This document shows positions 61,330 through 64,000 of a stretch of 64,000 bases of DNA, in pieces; the stretch's first letter is position 1; each line of letters starts with the position of its first letter. Position numbers and translations under genes: made by a program. Location of the stretch: the NCBI GenBank assembly GCA_900095165.1, contig LT606947.1:558001-622000 (forward strand). Direction: 5' to 3'. The DNA comes from Polynucleobacter necessarius. Its GTDB lineage: Bacteria > Pseudomonadota > Gammaproteobacteria > Burkholderiales > Burkholderiaceae. The notes beneath the pieces were generated by a model. It saw only the letters and a program-made list of their open reading frames with translations. It searched no databases and had not been told where the DNA came from.

Positions 61330-64000
61330 ATGTCTGATGCATTAAAACTAGCACCCCCCATACCCGCACCCCGGGCTGGGCAGCGCTTTACCTTTTCAGG
61401 ACTAGTCGGCTCATCAGATGCCGCATTAATAGCCCAATCCGCCCTCCGGTACCGATCTGAATTCTCAGTCATGGTTATTTTCTGCGCTCAGGCGCAAGAA
61501 GCCCAGCGCCTTTTAGAAGAAATTCCAGCCTTTGCCCCGCAACTCAAGACGCGTTTATTGCCCGACTGGGAAATTCTGCCTTATGACCATTTTTCACCTC
61601 ATCAGGATTTAGTCTCAGAACGCTTGGCAACGCTCTATGAATTACTCAATGGCAGTTGCGATATTGTCTTGCTGCCGATTACTACCGCTTTGCAGCGACT
61701 CGGGCCGCCAAACTTTTTATCTGGCCACACCTTCTTTTTTAGGCAAGGTGACAAGCTGAATGAGGCGGCATTAAAACTTCAGTTGCAGCAGGCCGGTTAC
61801 GACCCTGTCAGCGCAGTCATGCGTCCCGGCGAATACAGCATTCGCGGTGGGCTAATTGATTTATTTCCAATGGGCTCTAGCCTGCCTTATCGCTTGGACC
61901 TCTTTGGCGATGAAATTGAGCAAATTCGGGCTTTTGACCCCGATACTCAGCGCAGCCTCTATCCCGTTAAAGAAGTTCGTCTATTACCAGGGCATGAATT
62001 TCCATTTGATGATGCGTCACGCACCGCCTTCCGCAGCAGATGGCGCGAAGTATTTGAAGGTGATCCAACGCGATGCTCAATATATAAAGATGCCAACCTC
62101 GGAATCCCTAGCGCTGGTATTGAATCGTATTTACCCCTCTTCTTTGAAGAGTCATCGACAGTCTTTGAATATTTCCCCCGCTCAGGCGATCCCGTCTGGC
62201 TAGTCAGCATTGGTGATGTTGAAAAATCGATTAAGAGCTTTTGGAAAGATACGCTTTCAAGATATGAATTCCTAAAACACGATCTTGATCGCCCCATTCT
62301 TCCACCAGAAGAGTTATTTCTGGATGTCGATCAATTATTTACGGCGGCTAAACCCAATGCGCGTTTGGCATTAGATAAAGAGGCGGATAAGGAATCAAGA
62401 GCCACCCCACAATTTTTAGCTGTACCTGATTTAGCAGTACATCGTCGTGATGCCGATCCAATGAATCGCTTGCGCGCTTTGGTTTCCCAAGAAAAAGTTC
62501 GCGTACTTATTTGCAGCGATAGCAATGGTCGCAAGGAATCGATTCGCCAACTCTTTGAAGAGAGCAATTCAGTTGCCGGACAAAATGGCAAATCACTCTA
62601 CCCATTAAAGCCAGAAGGCTTTGAAGGTGTCGCTGACTTTATTAAGAGTGATGCCCTATTTGGTTTGGTCACAGCACAACTTTTTAATGGATTTACTTGG
62701 CCCGCAGAAAACCTCATCGTTGTTACCGAAGCTGAGCTCTTTACCACTACCGCTCGCCAACGACGCAATGGTAAAGAAAGCGAGAGCGCAGATCCAGATA
62801 TGCTCTTCAAAGATTTATCTGAGCTCAAGATTGGTGATCCTGTTGTACATTCAGATCATGGCATTGGTCGCTATCAAGGTTTAGTGCTACTCAATTTAGC
62901 ACCCTCCAAAGAAGAGCCCATTTTTGAAGAGTTCCTGCATTTGGTTTACGCCAAAGATGCAACACTGTACGTACCAGTGCAACAACTACAGATGGTGACC
63001 CGATATGCAGGCTCTGATCCTGACTCAGCACCATTGCACCAATTGGGTTCTGGTCAATGGGATAAGGCAAGGCGTAAAGCTGCACAACAAATTCGGGATA
63101 CCGCTGCTGAGCTATTAAGCCTATATGCAGCAAGAGTGATTCGCAAAGGCCATGCCTTCGAATTCTCAGCACATGATTACGCAGCCTTTGCCGAAAGCTT
63201 TGGCTTTGAAGAAACGCCGGATCAAGCAAATGCGATTGCCGCAGTGATCGGCGATATGACCAGCGGCACACCGATGGATCGACTAGTGTGTGGCGATGTG
63301 GGCTTCGGTAAGACCGAGGTTGCGCTACGTGCCAGCTTTGTTGCGGTTATGGGTGGCAAGCAGGTGGCCATCTTGACGCCAACTACCCTACTCGCGGAAC
63401 AACACGTTGCAACTTGGAAGGATCGCTTTGCTGATTGGCCGGTACGCATTGTTGAGCTCTCACGTTTTAAAACCACTAAAGAAATTAATGCAGTTCTAGA
63501 GGCAATCGCTAAAGGCGAAGCTGACATCATCATTGGGACGCACAAACTGCTCTCGAAAGAAACACAATTCGCAAACTTGGGCTTAGTTATCGTTGATGAG
63601 GAGCATCGCTTTGGTGTGCGTCAAAAGGATGCGCTCAAAGCATTGCGCGCCGAAGTCGACATCCTAACCTTAACCGCCACCCCCATTCCGAGAACACTTG
63701 GCATGGCCATGGAGGGTTTGCGTGAGTTCTCAATTATTGCAACAGCACCTCAGAAACGTTTAGCTATCAAAACATTTGTGCGCCGTGAAGGTGATAGCGT
63801 GATTCGTGAGGCTGTGCTTCGCGAGATTAAACGTGGTGGACAGGTCTATTTTCTGCACAACGAAGTTGAAACTATTCAAAACCGTAAGCATGCATTACAA
63901 GAACTTATTCCAGAGGCACGCATTAGCGTTGCGCACGGTCAAATGCATGAGCGTGAATTGGAATCAGTTATGCGTAAGTTTGTGACTCAACGCTCCAACA
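61330..64000 (+). CDS. mfd: Transcription-repair coupling factor Mfd (3' end outside window)
   Basis: Mfd removes RNA polymerase stalled at DNA damage and recruits UvrA. The frame is open from ATG 61330 (MSDALKLAPPIPA) to the window edge, about 890 codons. It has a UvrB-like N-domain (YSIRGGLIDLFPMGS), the RNA-polymerase interaction region (GDPVVHSDHGIGRYQGL) and the translocase motor with Walker A GDVGFGKTEVALRA, TTLLAEQH and the DEEHRFGVRQK box. No lesion is seen in this part, so transcription-coupled repair may be retained here. Confidence 0.93.
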   Translation, partial: MSDALKLAPPIPAPRAGQRFTFSGLVGSSDAALIAQSALRYRSEFSVMVIFCAQAQEAQRLLEEIPAFAPQLKTRLLPDWEILPYDHFSPHQDLVSERLATLYELLNGSCDIVLLPITTALQRLGPPNFLSGHTFFFRQGDKLNEAALKLQLQQAGYDPVSAVMRPGEYSIRGGLIDLFPMGSSLPYRLDLFGDEIEQIRAFDPDTQRSLYPVKEVRLLPGHEFPFDDASRTAFRSRWREVFEGDPTRCSIYKDANLGIPSAGIESYLPLFFEESSTVFEYFPRSGDPVWLVSIGDVEKSIKSFWKDTLSRYEFLKHDLDRPILPPEELFLDVDQLFTAAKPNARLALDKEADKESRATPQFLAVPDLAVHRRDADPMNRLRALVSQEKVRVLICSDSNGRKESIRQLFEESNSVAGQNGKSLYPLKPEGFEGVADFIKSDALFGLVTAQLFNGFTWPAENLIVVTEAELFTTTARQRRNGKESESADPDMLFKDLSELKIGDPVVHSDHGIGRYQGLVLLNLAPSKEEPIFEEFLHLVYAKDATLYVPVQQLQMVTRYAGSDPDSAPLHQLGSGQWDKARRKAAQQIRDTAAELLSLYAARVIRKGHAFEFSAHDYAAFAESFGFEETPDQANAIAAVIGDMTSGTPMDRLVCGDVGFGKTEVALRASFVAVMGGKQVAILTPTTLLAEQHVATWKDRFADWPVRIVELSRFKTTKEINAVLEAIAKGEADIIIGTHKLLSKETQFANLGLVIVDEEHRFGVRQKDALKALRAEVDILTLTATPIPRTLGMAMEGLREFSIIATAPQKRLAIKTFVRREGDSVIREAVLREIKRGGQVYFLHNEVETIQNRKHALQELIPEARISVAHGQMHERELESVMRKFVTQRSN

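Overview
The window is chromosomal DNA of a betaproteobacterium (Burkholderiaceae) and reads most like Polynucleobacter: moderate GC, short spacers, and familiar housekeeping blocks (tig-clpP-clpX-lon, pyrG-kdsA-eno-ftsB, mltG-tmk-holB-tatD, tRNA-Glu beside gltX). What sets it apart is the number of freshly broken genes. About eleven of some sixty protein genes carry one or a few inactivating lesions but are otherwise easily recognisable and collinear with their families. That is the picture of early genome decay. It fits the ciliate-symbiont lineage of Polynucleobacter necessarius (inference; no database search was possible).

Layout. 1-1219 (minus): molybdate transporter modC (cut by the window edge) and a frameshifted modB. 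1267-12573 (plus): a sulfur-oxidation cluster headed by an ArsR-type regulator with a 26-bp inverted-repeat operator, then soxC, soxD, soxY, soxZ, soxA, soxX, soxB, a DsrE-like protein, a SoxH-like metallohydrolase, a SoxE-like cytochrome, three YeeE/YedE-type transporter genes and a TIGR01244 phosphatase-like protein. soxC (TGA at a Trp codon), soxD (frameshift), soxA (frameshift) and soxB (three in-frame stops) are dead. soxY, soxZ, soxX and the distal genes are open. 12591-34100: a thioesterase pseudogene, selU, gcdH, a queuosine-precursor transporter, an ABC-F ATPase, small conserved genes, msrB, selO, mltG, tmk, holB, tatD, an ankyrin protein, a K+ channel, and a hydroxypyruvate isomerase beside a frameshifted tartronate semialdehyde reductase. 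34237-46617: a secreted hypothetical protein, an M48 lipoprotein protease, tRNA-Asp/Glu/Ala, gltX, hslO, ftsB-eno-kdsA-pyrG, acnB and a broken spermidine-synthase-like gene. 46636-64000: purL, a YbbA-like ATPase beside a frameshifted tesA, a PpiD-like protein without a visible parvulin core, tRNA-Val, lon-clpX-clpP-tig, tRNA-Leu, ispF-ispD and the start of mfd.

How it fits together. The Sox thiosulfate-oxidation pathway is lost at three independent enzymatic steps (SoxA, SoxB, SoxCD), and the molybdate permease that would serve the molybdenum enzyme SoxC is broken too. Central functions (translation, proteolysis, TCA, nucleotide, isoprenoid, cell division) are intact. All seven nonsense substitutions run in the G/C to A/T direction and five hit Trp codons. 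Most frameshifts sit at homopolymers or short repeats. I see no unknown defence or mobile system, CRISPR, prophage or insertion sequence here. The notable biology is the decay pattern itself, plus a few candidate regulatory sites.
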